DNA of 64,000 bases from Bacteroidales bacterium H4. GTDB taxonomy: Bacteria; Bacteroidota; Bacteroidia; Bacteroidales; Muribaculaceae. The DNA is taken from NCBI GenBank assembly GCA_001701165.1, contig DAAP01000012.1, positions 91,590-155,589 on the forward strand, given 5' to 3'. The position numbers and the translations under genes are program-made. The notes under the pieces are model-generated. The model did not search any database and had not been told where the DNA came from. It saw only the letters and a list, made by a program, of their open reading frames with translations. Below are positions 45,107 to 54,405 of the stretch, in pieces. Positions within the stretch are counted from its first letter, which is position 1; every line of letters starts with the position of its first letter.

Positions 45107-47152
45107 ATGGCAACATTACGTCTCACCGCCGCCGCTGTGGCCATATCAGCCATCGCCGGCATGACCGCCAACCCAACCATGGCAAAAAACATCTCTACAG
45201 CTCAGGGCCAAAAGCCATTCGAATACGTCGCCGACCGCTTCGCTGACATCGAAGTATTGCGCTACAAAGTGCCCGATTTCGAAAAACTGACACTCAACCA
45301 AAAACTGCTCGTGTACTATCTGGTACAAGCAGCCCTCGACGGACGCGACATCCTTTGGGATCAGAACTGCAAGGCCAACCTCGTGCTGCGTCCCGTTCTC
45401 GAAACAATCTACACATCCTACAAAGGAGACCGCAAAGACAAGGATTTCCTCGCCTTCGAGAAATACCTCAAACAGGTATGGTTCGGTAACGGAATACACC
45501 ACCACTACTCCATGGACAAATTCGTCCCCGAATTTTCCAAAGACTTCTTTGAAAAGCAATATACCGCCAATTACCCCGGCGAAACAGCCAAGAAAGCATA
45601 CCTCGAACGCGTAATCTTTGACCCGTCATACCTGCCCAAGCGCGTCAACCAGGCCGAAGGTGCCGACCTGATACAGACCTCGGCCTGCAACTTCTACGGC
45701 GAAGGAGTCTCCCAGCCCGAAGTCGAGGCCTATTATGCAGCACTCAAAGACACCACCGACCTCACCCCAATATCTTATGGCCTCAACAGCCGCCTCGCAA
45801 AAGGTAAAGACGGTAAACTCGTCGAAGAGACTTACCGCATCGGAGGTCTGTACACCGAAGCAATCTCACGCATAGTGGCCAACCTCAATAAGGCTGCACA
45901 ATACGCCGAGAATGACGCACAACGCGCCGTCATCGCCAAACTCGTCGAATACTACACCACCGGCAATCTCAAGACCTTCGACGAATACTCGATAATGTGG
46001 ACCGAAGACACAGCCTCCAAAGTGGACTTCATCAACGGATTTATCGAAAGCTACGGCGACCCCCTGGGCATGAAAGGCTCGTGGGAATCCATCGTCAACT
46101 TCAAGAACGAGACTGCCAGCGAGCGCACACACATCATCAGCAACAATGCCCAATGGTTCGAAGACCACTCGCCCGTAGATCCGCGCTTCCGCAAGGACAA
46201 GGTGCGCGGCGTCTCGGCCAAAGTCATCACCGCAGCCATACTTGCCGGTGATGCCTACCCCGCCACCCCCATCGGCATTAACCTGCCAAACGCCAACTGG
46301 ATACGCGCCGCACACGGCAGCAAATCAGTGACCATAGAGAACATCACCCAGGCCTACGATGAAGCAAGCCACGGCAACGGTTTCAACGAAGAATTCGTCA
46401 TTGACGAGTACACTCGCGACCTCATGGACCGCTATCTCTTCATCACCGACAACCTCCACACCGACCTCCACGAGTGCCTCGGACACGGCTCGGGTCGCCT
46501 GCTGCCGGGCGTCGACCCCGATGCACTCAAGGCACACGGCTCGACACTCGAGGAAGCTCGCGCCGACCTCTTCGCCCTCTACTATCTGGCCGACCCAAAG
46601 CTGGTCGAGCTGGGACTGCTTGACAACCCCGATGCCTACAAGGCCGAATACTACAAATATATGCTCAACGGCCTTATGACCCAGCTGATGCGCATCGAGC
46701 CGGGCAAGGACATCGAAGAAGCTCATATGCGCAACCGTCAGCTCATCGCCGCCTGGGCCTTGCGCCACGGCACACAGGACAAGGTGGTCGAACTGATCAA
46801 ACGCGATGGCAAGACCTTCGTGAAAATCAACGACTACACAGCCCTGCGCAATCTCTTCGGCAAGCTATTGGCCGAAATACAGCGCATCAAGAGTGAAGGC
46901 GACTACGAAGCCGGACGCAACCTCGTCGAGGAATACGCCGTCAAAGTAGACCCCACCCTGCACAACGAAGTCCTGGCACGCTACGCCACACTCAGCATCG
47001 CTCCATATAAGGGATTTGTCAACCCAGAGTACAAACTCGTGAGCGATGACAAGGGCAACATCACCGACGTCACCATCACCTACGGCGAAGGCTACGTCGA
47101 CCAAATGCTGCGATACAGCCGCGAACATGCGCCCCTGTGTCCCCAAAAATAA
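45107..47152 (+). CDS. Dipeptidyl peptidase III (M49 zinc peptidase)
   Basis: Cleaves dipeptides from the N terminus of short peptides. The 681 residues begin with a likely signal peptide (ATLRLTAAAVAISAIAGMTA), so it probably works in the periplasm. The zinc motif is HECLGH at residues 455-460 with the second site EEARAD about 30 residues later; eukaryotic enzymes have HELLGH and EECRAE. The Cys form HECLGH is known from Bacteroides thetaiotaomicron DPP III. Other family segments include NLHTDLHECLGHGSGRLLPG and DPKLVELGLLD. It lies between the rlmI-like and LysM genes, gaps 59 and 48 bases. Confidence 0.92.
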   Translation: MATLRLTAAAVAISAIAGMTANPTMAKNISTAQGQKPFEYVADRFADIEVLRYKVPDFEKLTLNQKLLVYYLVQAALDGRDILWDQNCKANLVLRPVLETIYTSYKGDRKDKDFLAFEKYLKQVWFGNGIHHHYSMDKFVPEFSKDFFEKQYTANYPGETAKKAYLERVIFDPSYLPKRVNQAEGADLIQTSACNFYGEGVSQPEVEAYYAALKDTTDLTPISYGLNSRLAKGKDGKLVEETYRIGGLYTEAISRIVANLNKAAQYAENDAQRAVIAKLVEYYTTGNLKTFDEYSIMWTEDTASKVDFINGFIESYGDPLGMKGSWESIVNFKNETASERTHIISNNAQWFEDHSPVDPRFRKDKVRGVSAKVITAAILAGDAYPATPIGINLPNANWIRAAHGSKSVTIENITQAYDEASHGNGFNEEFVIDEYTRDLMDRYLFITDNLHTDLHECLGHGSGRLLPGVDPDALKAHGSTLEEARADLFALYYLADPKLVELGLLDNPDAYKAEYYKYMLNGLMTQLMRIEPGKDIEEAHMRNRQLIAAWALRHGTQDKVVELIKRDGKTFVKINDYTALRNLFGKLLAEIQRIKSEGDYEAGRNLVEEYAVKVDPTLHNEVLARYATLSIAPYKGFVNPEYKLVSDDKGNITDVTITYGEGYVDQMLRYSREHAPLCPQK

Positions 47153-47200
47153 CGCCTTATTGGCAATAAACATCTCACACTCATCCTCTTAAGAAGCCGA

Positions 47201-49039
47201 ATGAAAACAACATTCAGACGACACAATGCCGTCTCAAGGCATCTGGTTGCAGCAGCCGTCGCCATGGTCCTCTCGACCATGAGCGCGGTGGCAGCCATCA
47301 CAGACCTCCCCGTCAAGTCGGTCAACGGACGACAGATGTACTACTACGTAGTGCGCAAAGGCGAAACGGTCTACTCGCTGACGCACGCGCTTGGCATCAC
47401 ACACGACCGGCTGGTCAAGGCCAACCGCTCCGTAGAAGACGGGCTGCGCGCCGGACAAATTCTATACTTCCCCGTGTCCGAATTCGGCGGTAAAGTCGTA
47501 ACCGAGTCCACAACGCCCGCCTCAACATCCAATGTGCTTTTGCACACCGTCTCCAAGGACGAGACTCTCTACGGCGTCAGTCACCGCTACAACGTGCCGG
47601 TCAGCGAAATCATTCGCCTGAACCCCGAAGCCGAAAAAGGCTTACGCGCCGGGCAGACGCTCAAAATACCCATATCATCATCGGCCCAAGTCGCAGCCGC
47701 CAAGCCTATTGACTCCGATGCCGACACCGCAGAAACCGCCACAGACGTATCCAAGCCGACACCGGCCCGACCGGTGGCGGCAAAGCCCGCGTCCTCCACG
47801 GAAGCCACAGACGCGACTGCCCACCAATCAGCCGACCAATCGACCACGGACGAAAAAATTCAACCGATTGAACAGCCACAGTTGCAGTTGACCCCGGTAA
47901 ACGCCGAAATAGTTCGCATAGACCAACCCGACACGAACGCCGGCGAAACATGCGACAATGCCGCCATACGGCACCACCGCATAGCGATGATGCTGCCGCT
48001 ATGCACCACCGCCGAGAAAACCACTCGCCAGTCCGCCCTCGCCACCGACTTCTATCGCGGCGCACTGCTGGCGGTCAAAGACTTCGGCGAAGCATACCCC
48101 GACAGCATAGACCTGAAAGTATACGACACCACCGATGGCAACTTCTCCAATAACCTTGCCTCGCTGCACAACGTGGACATCGTCATCACTCCGGACGACG
48201 AAGCCAAGATTGCACAGATAGCCCGGTATACGGGCACACACAGCATCCCGGCTTTCAATAGCTTCATAGTCAAAGACTCGACATACATCACCACCCCGTA
48301 CATGATGCAGACATACATCGGACAGGAACGTATGTACGCAAAGGCCATAGACTATGTAGTCGAAACACTATCCGCGACAGATGCGCCCAAGCCGGTCATA
48401 CTCGACAACGCCAACGACCGAAAGGACAAGCTCAATTTTGTCTCACGACTCAAAGAGCGTCTCGACCGCGAAGGCATCGAATATACCACGCTGGAATTCG
48501 ACGGCAACCTTCACAAGACCATTCTCGAAGACAATCTGCCGACATCAGCCTCCTACTTCATCATCACCATGTCAGGGCACTTGACCGAGTACAACAAAAT
48601 AGCTTCGGGACTGGCCGCCTTCGCCGAAAGCCTGGCCGCCGAAGGCAACACGTTGACCACCTTCGGATACCCCGAATGGATAAGCTTCCGCGGCGATGCG
48701 CAGGACAAACTCGCCCAAATAGGAGCACTGTACTACTCGCGCTTCTACGTGGACAAAGACGGCGAAGACACCAAGCGTACTATCGCCGAATTCCGCCGCT
48801 GGTATGGCAAGGCGCCCGCCGACGGTATACCCGTACAAGCGCTGCTGGGCTACGACTCGATGCGATACATACTCACCGCACTACACGAAGGCAATACAAT
48901 CCTTGACCGCCCGTATCACGGCATACAATCCTCGTACAACTTTGTACACACGCCGGGCATAAAAGGCTCGATCAACGACGCACTGTACATCATACGTTAC
49001 ATCGCCGGAGCCACATCTCCTTCCGTCACCATCCTATGA
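47201..49039 (+). CDS. Double-LysM protein with periplasmic-binding-like domain
   Basis: A 612-residue exported protein. Signal peptide at about 1-32. Two LysM domains bind peptidoglycan: residues 47-91 (YYYVVRKGETVYSLTHALGI) and 113-158 (HTVSKDETLYGVSHRYNVPV). A Pro/Thr/Ser/Asp-rich linker spans about 160-250. The rest (HHRIAMMLPLCTTAEKTTRQ onward) looks like a type I periplasmic-binding fold of the amino-acid receptor or LpoA kind, with TDFYRGALLAVKDFGEAYPD and ending QALLGYDSMRYILTALHEG. By analogy with LpoA it might tether and regulate cell-wall enzymes; this is inference. The stop overlaps the next start (ATGA). Confidence 0.8.
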   Translation: MKTTFRRHNAVSRHLVAAAVAMVLSTMSAVAAITDLPVKSVNGRQMYYYVVRKGETVYSLTHALGITHDRLVKANRSVEDGLRAGQILYFPVSEFGGKVVTESTTPASTSNVLLHTVSKDETLYGVSHRYNVPVSEIIRLNPEAEKGLRAGQTLKIPISSSAQVAAAKPIDSDADTAETATDVSKPTPARPVAAKPASSTEATDATAHQSADQSTTDEKIQPIEQPQLQLTPVNAEIVRIDQPDTNAGETCDNAAIRHHRIAMMLPLCTTAEKTTRQSALATDFYRGALLAVKDFGEAYPDSIDLKVYDTTDGNFSNNLASLHNVDIVITPDDEAKIAQIARYTGTHSIPAFNSFIVKDSTYITTPYMMQTYIGQERMYAKAIDYVVETLSATDAPKPVILDNANDRKDKLNFVSRLKERLDREGIEYTTLEFDGNLHKTILEDNLPTSASYFIITMSGHLTEYNKIASGLAAFAESLAAEGNTLTTFGYPEWISFRGDAQDKLAQIGALYYSRFYVDKDGEDTKRTIAEFRRWYGKAPADGIPVQALLGYDSMRYILTALHEGNTILDRPYHGIQSSYNFVHTPGIKGSINDALYIIRYIAGATSPSVTIL

Positions 49040-49731
49040 GCTGCGCACGCTTACTCCGATTGGTCGCCGCGCTGGTGATACTCACCGTCTCAGCCCTTCA
49101 GGCCCCGGCCCAAAAACATTACCGCGAACACCTCTGGGTGGGCGTACACGGCGGGCTGTCTATGTCACGCCAATCATTCTCGCCGTCCATAGACCAGAAG
49201 TCGCACAACGGATTTACGGGCGGCGTCACATTCCGATATGCCGAAGAAAAAATCTTCGGACTTATCGGCGAGCTCAACCTGGTGCAACGCGGATGGCAGG
49301 AGAACTTCAAGGACAACCCGGAGCTGTCGTACAAACGCAACCTGACGTATATCTCGCTGCCGATAATGACGCACATCTACTTCGGCTCGCGACGCTTCAA
49401 GGGCTTTGTCAACCTCGGCCCCGAAATTTCGTATATGCTCTCGGACAGTAAAAGCGCCAACTTCGACTACTCCGACCCTACTGCCGCCGGTATTCCGGCA
49501 TCACGTGTCACCCGACAGATGACCATGGACATCAAAAACAAATTTGACTACGGCATCACCGCCGGCGCCGGCATCGAGTTCTACCTCCGACCCCGCCACT
49601 CCATAGTCCTCGAAGCACGCTATTACTTCGGGCTGGGCAACATCTTCCCCTCCACCAAAGCCGACTACTTCAGCGCCTCCCGCGCCTCGGCCATCCAAGT
49701 CACACTCGGCTACAACTTCCGCCTCCGCTGA
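49036..49731 (+). CDS. PorT-like outer-membrane beta-barrel protein
   Basis: A 231-residue outer-membrane protein with signal peptide (LVAALVILTVSALQAPAQ). The mature part starts with VGVHGGLSMSRQSFSP and shows about eight amphipathic strands (GFTGGVTFRYAEEKIFGLIG, ITAGAGIEFYL, VLEARYYFGLGNIF) ending in an aromatic-basic C terminus (GYNFRLR). This fits the OMP_b-brl_2/PorT-like family common in Bacteroidetes. Whether it serves type IX secretion like PorT or another purpose is not shown. The start overlaps the LysM gene by 4 bases, so the two are co-translated. Confidence 0.78.
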   Translation: MSCARLLRLVAALVILTVSALQAPAQKHYREHLWVGVHGGLSMSRQSFSPSIDQKSHNGFTGGVTFRYAEEKIFGLIGELNLVQRGWQENFKDNPELSYKRNLTYISLPIMTHIYFGSRRFKGFVNLGPEISYMLSDSKSANFDYSDPTAAGIPASRVTRQMTMDIKNKFDYGITAGAGIEFYLRPRHSIVLEARYYFGLGNIFPSTKADYFSASRASAIQVTLGYNFRLR

Positions 49732-49776
49732 CAACACCTACTCCCGCCCACACACTTCATCCCTTGAGATACACCT

Positions 49777-49840
49777 CGGAAGTTTTCGTAACCACCGTAA
49801 CCGTTACGGCTGTTACGAAAACTTCCGATTGTTCAATCGG
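49777..49840. promoter_or_regulatory. Nested and tandem palindromes before the M3 peptidase promoter
   Basis: CGGAAGTTTTCGTAAC (49777-49792) is the perfect inverse of GTTACGAAAACTTCCG (49812-49827). Inside lies another perfect palindrome, CCGTAAC (49795-49801) with GTTACGG (49803-49809). A third one follows and overlaps it, CCGATTG (49825-49831) with CAATCGG (49834-49840), touching the -33 element. It may act as terminator of the preceding operon, as operator, or both; no T-run follows on the plus strand. Confidence 0.6.
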
Positions 49841-49841
49841 G

Positions 49842-49872
49842 TTGTCCTAATGAAATGTTTTTCGTAACTTTG
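49842..49872 (+). promoter_or_regulatory. Promoter of the M3 peptidase gene
   Basis: TTG (49842-49844), a 20-base spacer and TAACTTTG (49865-49872) match the Bacteroidetes promoter. The gene starts 80 bases downstream. Confidence 0.6.
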
Positions 49873-49951
49873 TCTCGGCTCAAGACGACCGCAATGCGGA
49901 CGCCAACGGCATCATAAACCAAGACATCACACAACGCACAAACATACAACT

Positions 49952-52108
49952 ATGAACAAGAGAATTATTCCTCTGGCTGCACTGGCAATGATGGCCGGCG
50001 GCAGCGCGGTTGCCCAAAGCAACGACACGCACCGTAATCCATTTCTGAGTCCGTACACAACCCCGTATCAGATTCCGCCGTTCGAACAAATCACCTACGA
50101 TGACTACCTGCCCGCCCTCGAGGCCGGTATCACTCAGGCCAAAGCCAATATCGAAGCCATCGTCAATAATCCGGCCACGCCGACATTTGACAACACCATT
50201 CTGGCTTTGGACCGCTCGAGCGACATCCTCGATAAAGTCGTATACGTGTTCAGCGCCCTGGACGAATCCAACAATTCGCCCGAGATGGTAGCCATAGCCG
50301 AAAAATTCTATCCGCGCTACTCGCAGTACAGCGACGAGGTGAGCATGAACCCCGGACTGTTCAAGCGCGTCAAGTACCTCTATGACAACCGCGACAAACT
50401 CGGCCTGGCCGACGACCAAAAGCTTGCCGTAGAGAAGTCCTACAAGGACTTTACGCGCAACGGTGCGCTGCTCTCGACCGAGAAGCAGGAAGATCTCAAG
50501 AAATTGAACACCGAACTCACCGACCTATACCTGCAATTCAACAAAAACTTGCTGGCAGCCACCAACGCCTTCAGCATCGTTGTCGATGACGCCAAGCGTC
50601 TGTCAGGCCTGCCCCAGTCGAGCATAGACGTGGCCGCCGAAGAAGCCGCCGGCCGTGGTCTCAAAGGCAAATGGGTGTTCACCCTGCACGCCCCCAGCCG
50701 CCTGCCGTTGCTGCAATATGCCGACGACCGCGACCTGCGTCAGCAAATGTACCAGGGCTATACATCTCTGGCTTCTTCCGGCCAGTACGACAATAAGCCA
50801 ATAATCAATAAGATATTGCAAGCCCGCGCCAAGAAAGCACACCTACTGGGCTTCCCCGACTTCGGCTCGTACATGACCGACAACGTCATGGCCAAGACCG
50901 TCAACGCCGCCGAAGACCTGCTGATGCAGATATGGCGTCCCGCCGTCAAGCGAGTACAACAGGAAGTGGCCGAGATGCAGCAGATAGTCAACGACGAAGG
51001 CGGCAACTTCAAGATTGCACCCTGGGACTACTACTATTACGCCGAAAAGGTACGCAAAAAGAAATACGATCTTGACGAAAATCAAGTACGTCGCTACTTC
51101 GCTCTCGACAGCGTGCGCAAAGGCATATTCACCATGGCCGAGCGCCTGTACAACATCCGCTTCACCGAGATGCCCGATGCGCCCAAGTACTACCCCGAAG
51201 TGAAGGTCTATGACGTCACCGATGCCGGCACCGGCGAGCATATCGCAGTATTCATGACCGACTACTTCCCCCGCGCCTCCAAACGCCAAGGCGCATGGAT
51301 GAGCGAATTCAAGGGCTCGTGGATTAATGATGACGGCACCGCCGACCGCCCCATCATCTTCAATGTAGGCAATTTCAGCAAACCCACCGCCGATGCGCCC
51401 TCGCTGCTGACGCTGGACGAAGTCGAAACAATGTTCCATGAGTTCGGGCATGGTCTGCACGGAATGTTGTCGCGCGCACGCTACAAATGCCAGAGCGGCA
51501 CCAATGTCGACCGAGACTTCGTGGAGCTACCCTCTCAGATACACGAGCACTGGGCCATGGACCCCGAATTGCTGCGCATATATGCTCATGATTATCAGAC
51601 CGGAGAGGTGATACCCGATGCACTTATCGAAAAACTCGAGAAAGCCTCGACGCACAACCAGGGCTTCGCTACCGCCGAACTGGCCGGTGCCGCCCTGCTC
51701 GACCTGCAATACGGCAAGCTCAACCCCACAAGCGACATTGACATCGCCGCCTTCGAGCAAAAAGTTGCCAAAGACCTCGGAATGCCGGACGAACTCACCT
51801 TCCGCTATCGCTCGACATACTTCAAGCACATCTTCGGCAGCGACGGATATGCCTCCGGATACTACACCTATCTGTGGGCCGAGGTACTCGACACAGACGG
51901 CTTCGAACTCTTCAAAGAAAAAGGTGTCTTCGACCCCGCAACGGCCAAGTCCTTCCGCGAAAACATCCTCGAAAAAGGTGGCAGCGTCGATCCGATGCAG
52001 CTATTCATCAATTTCCGCGGCCATAAGCCCGGAGTAGACGCTCTGCTGCGCAATCGCGGTCTCGAAACGCCCGAGAAGCACAACGTGCCCTCGCTGAACA
52101 AAGACTGA
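49952..52108 (+). CDS. dcp: M3 family peptidyl-dipeptidase (Dcp-like)
   Basis: Zinc peptidase that removes C-terminal dipeptides from oligopeptides. The 718 residues start with a signal peptide (LAALAMMAGGSAVAQ), so it is likely periplasmic. The zinc motif HEFGH is at residues 496-500 in MFHEFGHGLHGMLSRARY, followed by FVELPSQIHEHWA, which supplies the third ligand and the family signature. Upstream helical domain has RRYFALDSVRKGIFTMAERL. Length and motifs match Dcp rather than thimet oligopeptidase. Own promoter; a strong hairpin follows at 52133-52174. Confidence 0.93.
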   Translation: MNKRIIPLAALAMMAGGSAVAQSNDTHRNPFLSPYTTPYQIPPFEQITYDDYLPALEAGITQAKANIEAIVNNPATPTFDNTILALDRSSDILDKVVYVFSALDESNNSPEMVAIAEKFYPRYSQYSDEVSMNPGLFKRVKYLYDNRDKLGLADDQKLAVEKSYKDFTRNGALLSTEKQEDLKKLNTELTDLYLQFNKNLLAATNAFSIVVDDAKRLSGLPQSSIDVAAEEAAGRGLKGKWVFTLHAPSRLPLLQYADDRDLRQQMYQGYTSLASSGQYDNKPIINKILQARAKKAHLLGFPDFGSYMTDNVMAKTVNAAEDLLMQIWRPAVKRVQQEVAEMQQIVNDEGGNFKIAPWDYYYYAEKVRKKKYDLDENQVRRYFALDSVRKGIFTMAERLYNIRFTEMPDAPKYYPEVKVYDVTDAGTGEHIAVFMTDYFPRASKRQGAWMSEFKGSWINDDGTADRPIIFNVGNFSKPTADAPSLLTLDEVETMFHEFGHGLHGMLSRARYKCQSGTNVDRDFVELPSQIHEHWAMDPELLRIYAHDYQTGEVIPDALIEKLEKASTHNQGFATAELAGAALLDLQYGKLNPTSDIDIAAFEQKVAKDLGMPDELTFRYRSTYFKHIFGSDGYASGYYTYLWAEVLDTDGFELFKEKGVFDPATAKSFRENILEKGGSVDPMQLFINFRGHKPGVDALLRNRGLETPEKHNVPSLNKD

Positions 52109-52132
52109 CGACATCATTCACCCTCATAATCT

Positions 52133-52174
52133 CCGAAATGTCCTTAGGCTGCACTGCGGTCTAAGGACTTTCGG
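52133..52174 (+). terminator. Hairpin after the M3 peptidase gene
   Basis: CCGAAA-T-GTCCTTAG (52133-52147) pairs with CTAAGGACTTTCGG (52161-52174) with a single bulge. It lies 25 bases after the stop. No T-run follows. Confidence 0.55.
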
Positions 52175-52251
52175 GGATATACGGGAATGGGTCTCTAATA
52201 GTGTCGACACACACATTCAAGCACTTACACACTTTCTAATTCAACGCATAC

Positions 52252-54405
52252 ATGTCCAAGACACTCACGGCACTGCTGAGCGGTGCCGCCATACTTGCAA
52301 GCACCTCAATGACTTTTGCACAAAACGCGCCCAAGACTTATCCCGTGGCGCCACACGATGACACCACGGACACATATTTCGACATAAAGGTCGCCGACCC
52401 TTACCGACCGCTGGAAAACGACACGGCCGCAGCCGTCACGGCATGGGTCGAGGCCGAGAACGCCGTCACTCGCAAATATCTCGATGCCATACCCTGGCGC
52501 GACGCAATACACCGGCGTCTGCAAAGCCTCAACAACTACGCCAAGCACGGACTGCCCTCGCGCGAAGCCGACGGACGATACTATTTCTACGAAAACGACG
52601 GGCTGCGCAACCAGAGCATTCTCTATCGTGCCGATGATGCCGCCGGAACCATCAACCGCGAGGTGTTCATCGACCCCAACACACTCAGCGATGATGGTAC
52701 AGTCGCCCTCACCGGCGTATTCATAAGCCCCGACGGCAAGTACACCGCCTACACCATAAGCCGCAGCGGCAGTGACTGGACCGAAATATTCGTCATGGAC
52801 ACCGCCTCGAAGCAACTCTTGGAAGACCATATCGTTTGGGCCAAATTCACCGGCGCCGCATGGCACGGCAACGGCTTCTATTACAGCGCATACCCGGCGC
52901 CCGAACAAGGCAAAGCATATAGCAATGCCAACTACGGGCACAACGTGTACTACCATGCAATAGGCACTGCCCAAAGCCAAGACCGACAAGTATTCAGCGA
53001 GCCGGACTCCCCGCTGCACTTCCACGAAGCATGGGTAGACCCCGGCCAACGGCTCATGGCCGTCACCATCAGTGGTCAGGGCAATGGCAACGCCCTGGTA
53101 GTACGCCGCCTCGACCAAGGCGATGAAGCCTCGTGGGTCACCATATATCCCTCACAAGACAAGTACGTCGAAGTCATCGGCGTCATCGGCGACGAATTGT
53201 ACCTGTACACAAGCATCGATGCACCCAACTACCGCATCGCCGCCGTCAGCCTCGACAATCTCGGCCCCGACAATTGGCGCACTGTGGTGGCTGATGCGGG
53301 CACTCCGCTCGTAGCGGTCAACTGCGTGGGCAAAAATCATATGATACTCACCTACGACCGCGACGCGGCCAACCACGCCTATCTCTACGACATCCACGGC
53401 CGGCAGATACGCGAAATCACACTACCGACTTTCGGCACGGTATCTTTCAGCACTTCGCGCAAGCACGAAGAAGTGTTCTACAGCTTCTCGAGCTTCGTAT
53501 ACCCGGCTGCCGGATACAGCTACGACATTGCCTCGGGCAACAGCACCCCGCTGTTCAGCGCCCGAATTGCAGACTTCGACCCCGATGATTACATCACCGA
53601 GCAAGTATTCTTCACAAGCAAGGACGGCACGCGTGTGCCCATGTTCGTGACGCGTCGCCGCGACATCAAAGCCGATAGTACCAACCCCGTATACATCTAC
53701 GGATACGGAGGTTTCAACATCACGCTCAATCCGACATTCAGCCCCAATCGCCTTGTATGGCTCGAAAACGGCGGCATTTACGTTTCAGTCAACCTCCGCG
53801 GCGGCGCCGAGTACGGCGAGCCGTGGCACCTTGCCGGGACGCTGATGCAGAAGCTCAACGTATTCGATGACTTCATTGCCGCAGCCGAGTACATGCAAAG
53901 CCACGGATGGACCACGCCACGACTCACCGTCATCGAAGGAGGCAGCAACGGCGGGCTGCTCGTGGGCGCGTGCGTCAACATCCGCCCCGACCTTTACGCC
54001 GTGGCCATACCGCGTGTAGGCGTCATGGACATGATGCGCTACCACCTCTTCACCATCGGGTGGAACTGGGCGCACGACTACGGCACCAGCGCCGATTCAC
54101 AGGAGATGGCCCGATACCTCCTTGGATACTCGCCCCTGCACACCATCCGTAACGACGGCACGCCCTACCCCGCCATCCTCGTCACCACCGCCGACCACGA
54201 CGACCGCGTAGTCCCGGCACATTCCTTCAAGTACGCCGCCACGCTGCAGCAGGCCGATACCGGTGACGCGCCAAAGCTGATACGTATCGACACCAAGGCC
54301 GGACACGGCAGCGGCAAGCCCGTAAGCAAGGTCATCGACGAATGGACCGATATCTATAGCTTCATATTCCGAAACATAGGGCGCACGCCCGTATACGCAA
54401 AATGA
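52252..54405 (+). CDS. Prolyl oligopeptidase (S9A)
   Basis: Serine peptidase that cuts short peptides after proline. A signal peptide (SGAAILASTSMTFAQN) suggests the periplasm. Residues about 25-435 form the N-terminal part and seven-bladed propeller (HDDTTDTYFDIKVADPYRPL near the start). The alpha/beta-hydrolase domain has the nucleophile Ser565 in EGGSNGGLLVG, the acid in ADHDDRVVP (648-655) and the histidine His685 in KAGHGSGKP. Length 717 is normal. The downstream lipoprotein gene overlaps its stop by 4 bases. No promoter box found in the 143-base gap to dcp. Confidence 0.94.
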   Translation: MSKTLTALLSGAAILASTSMTFAQNAPKTYPVAPHDDTTDTYFDIKVADPYRPLENDTAAAVTAWVEAENAVTRKYLDAIPWRDAIHRRLQSLNNYAKHGLPSREADGRYYFYENDGLRNQSILYRADDAAGTINREVFIDPNTLSDDGTVALTGVFISPDGKYTAYTISRSGSDWTEIFVMDTASKQLLEDHIVWAKFTGAAWHGNGFYYSAYPAPEQGKAYSNANYGHNVYYHAIGTAQSQDRQVFSEPDSPLHFHEAWVDPGQRLMAVTISGQGNGNALVVRRLDQGDEASWVTIYPSQDKYVEVIGVIGDELYLYTSIDAPNYRIAAVSLDNLGPDNWRTVVADAGTPLVAVNCVGKNHMILTYDRDAANHAYLYDIHGRQIREITLPTFGTVSFSTSRKHEEVFYSFSSFVYPAAGYSYDIASGNSTPLFSARIADFDPDDYITEQVFFTSKDGTRVPMFVTRRRDIKADSTNPVYIYGYGGFNITLNPTFSPNRLVWLENGGIYVSVNLRGGAEYGEPWHLAGTLMQKLNVFDDFIAAAEYMQSHGWTTPRLTVIEGGSNGGLLVGACVNIRPDLYAVAIPRVGVMDMMRYHLFTIGWNWAHDYGTSADSQEMARYLLGYSPLHTIRNDGTPYPAILVTTADHDDRVVPAHSFKYAATLQQADTGDAPKLIRIDTKAGHGSGKPVSKVIDEWTDIYSFIFRNIGRTPVYAK

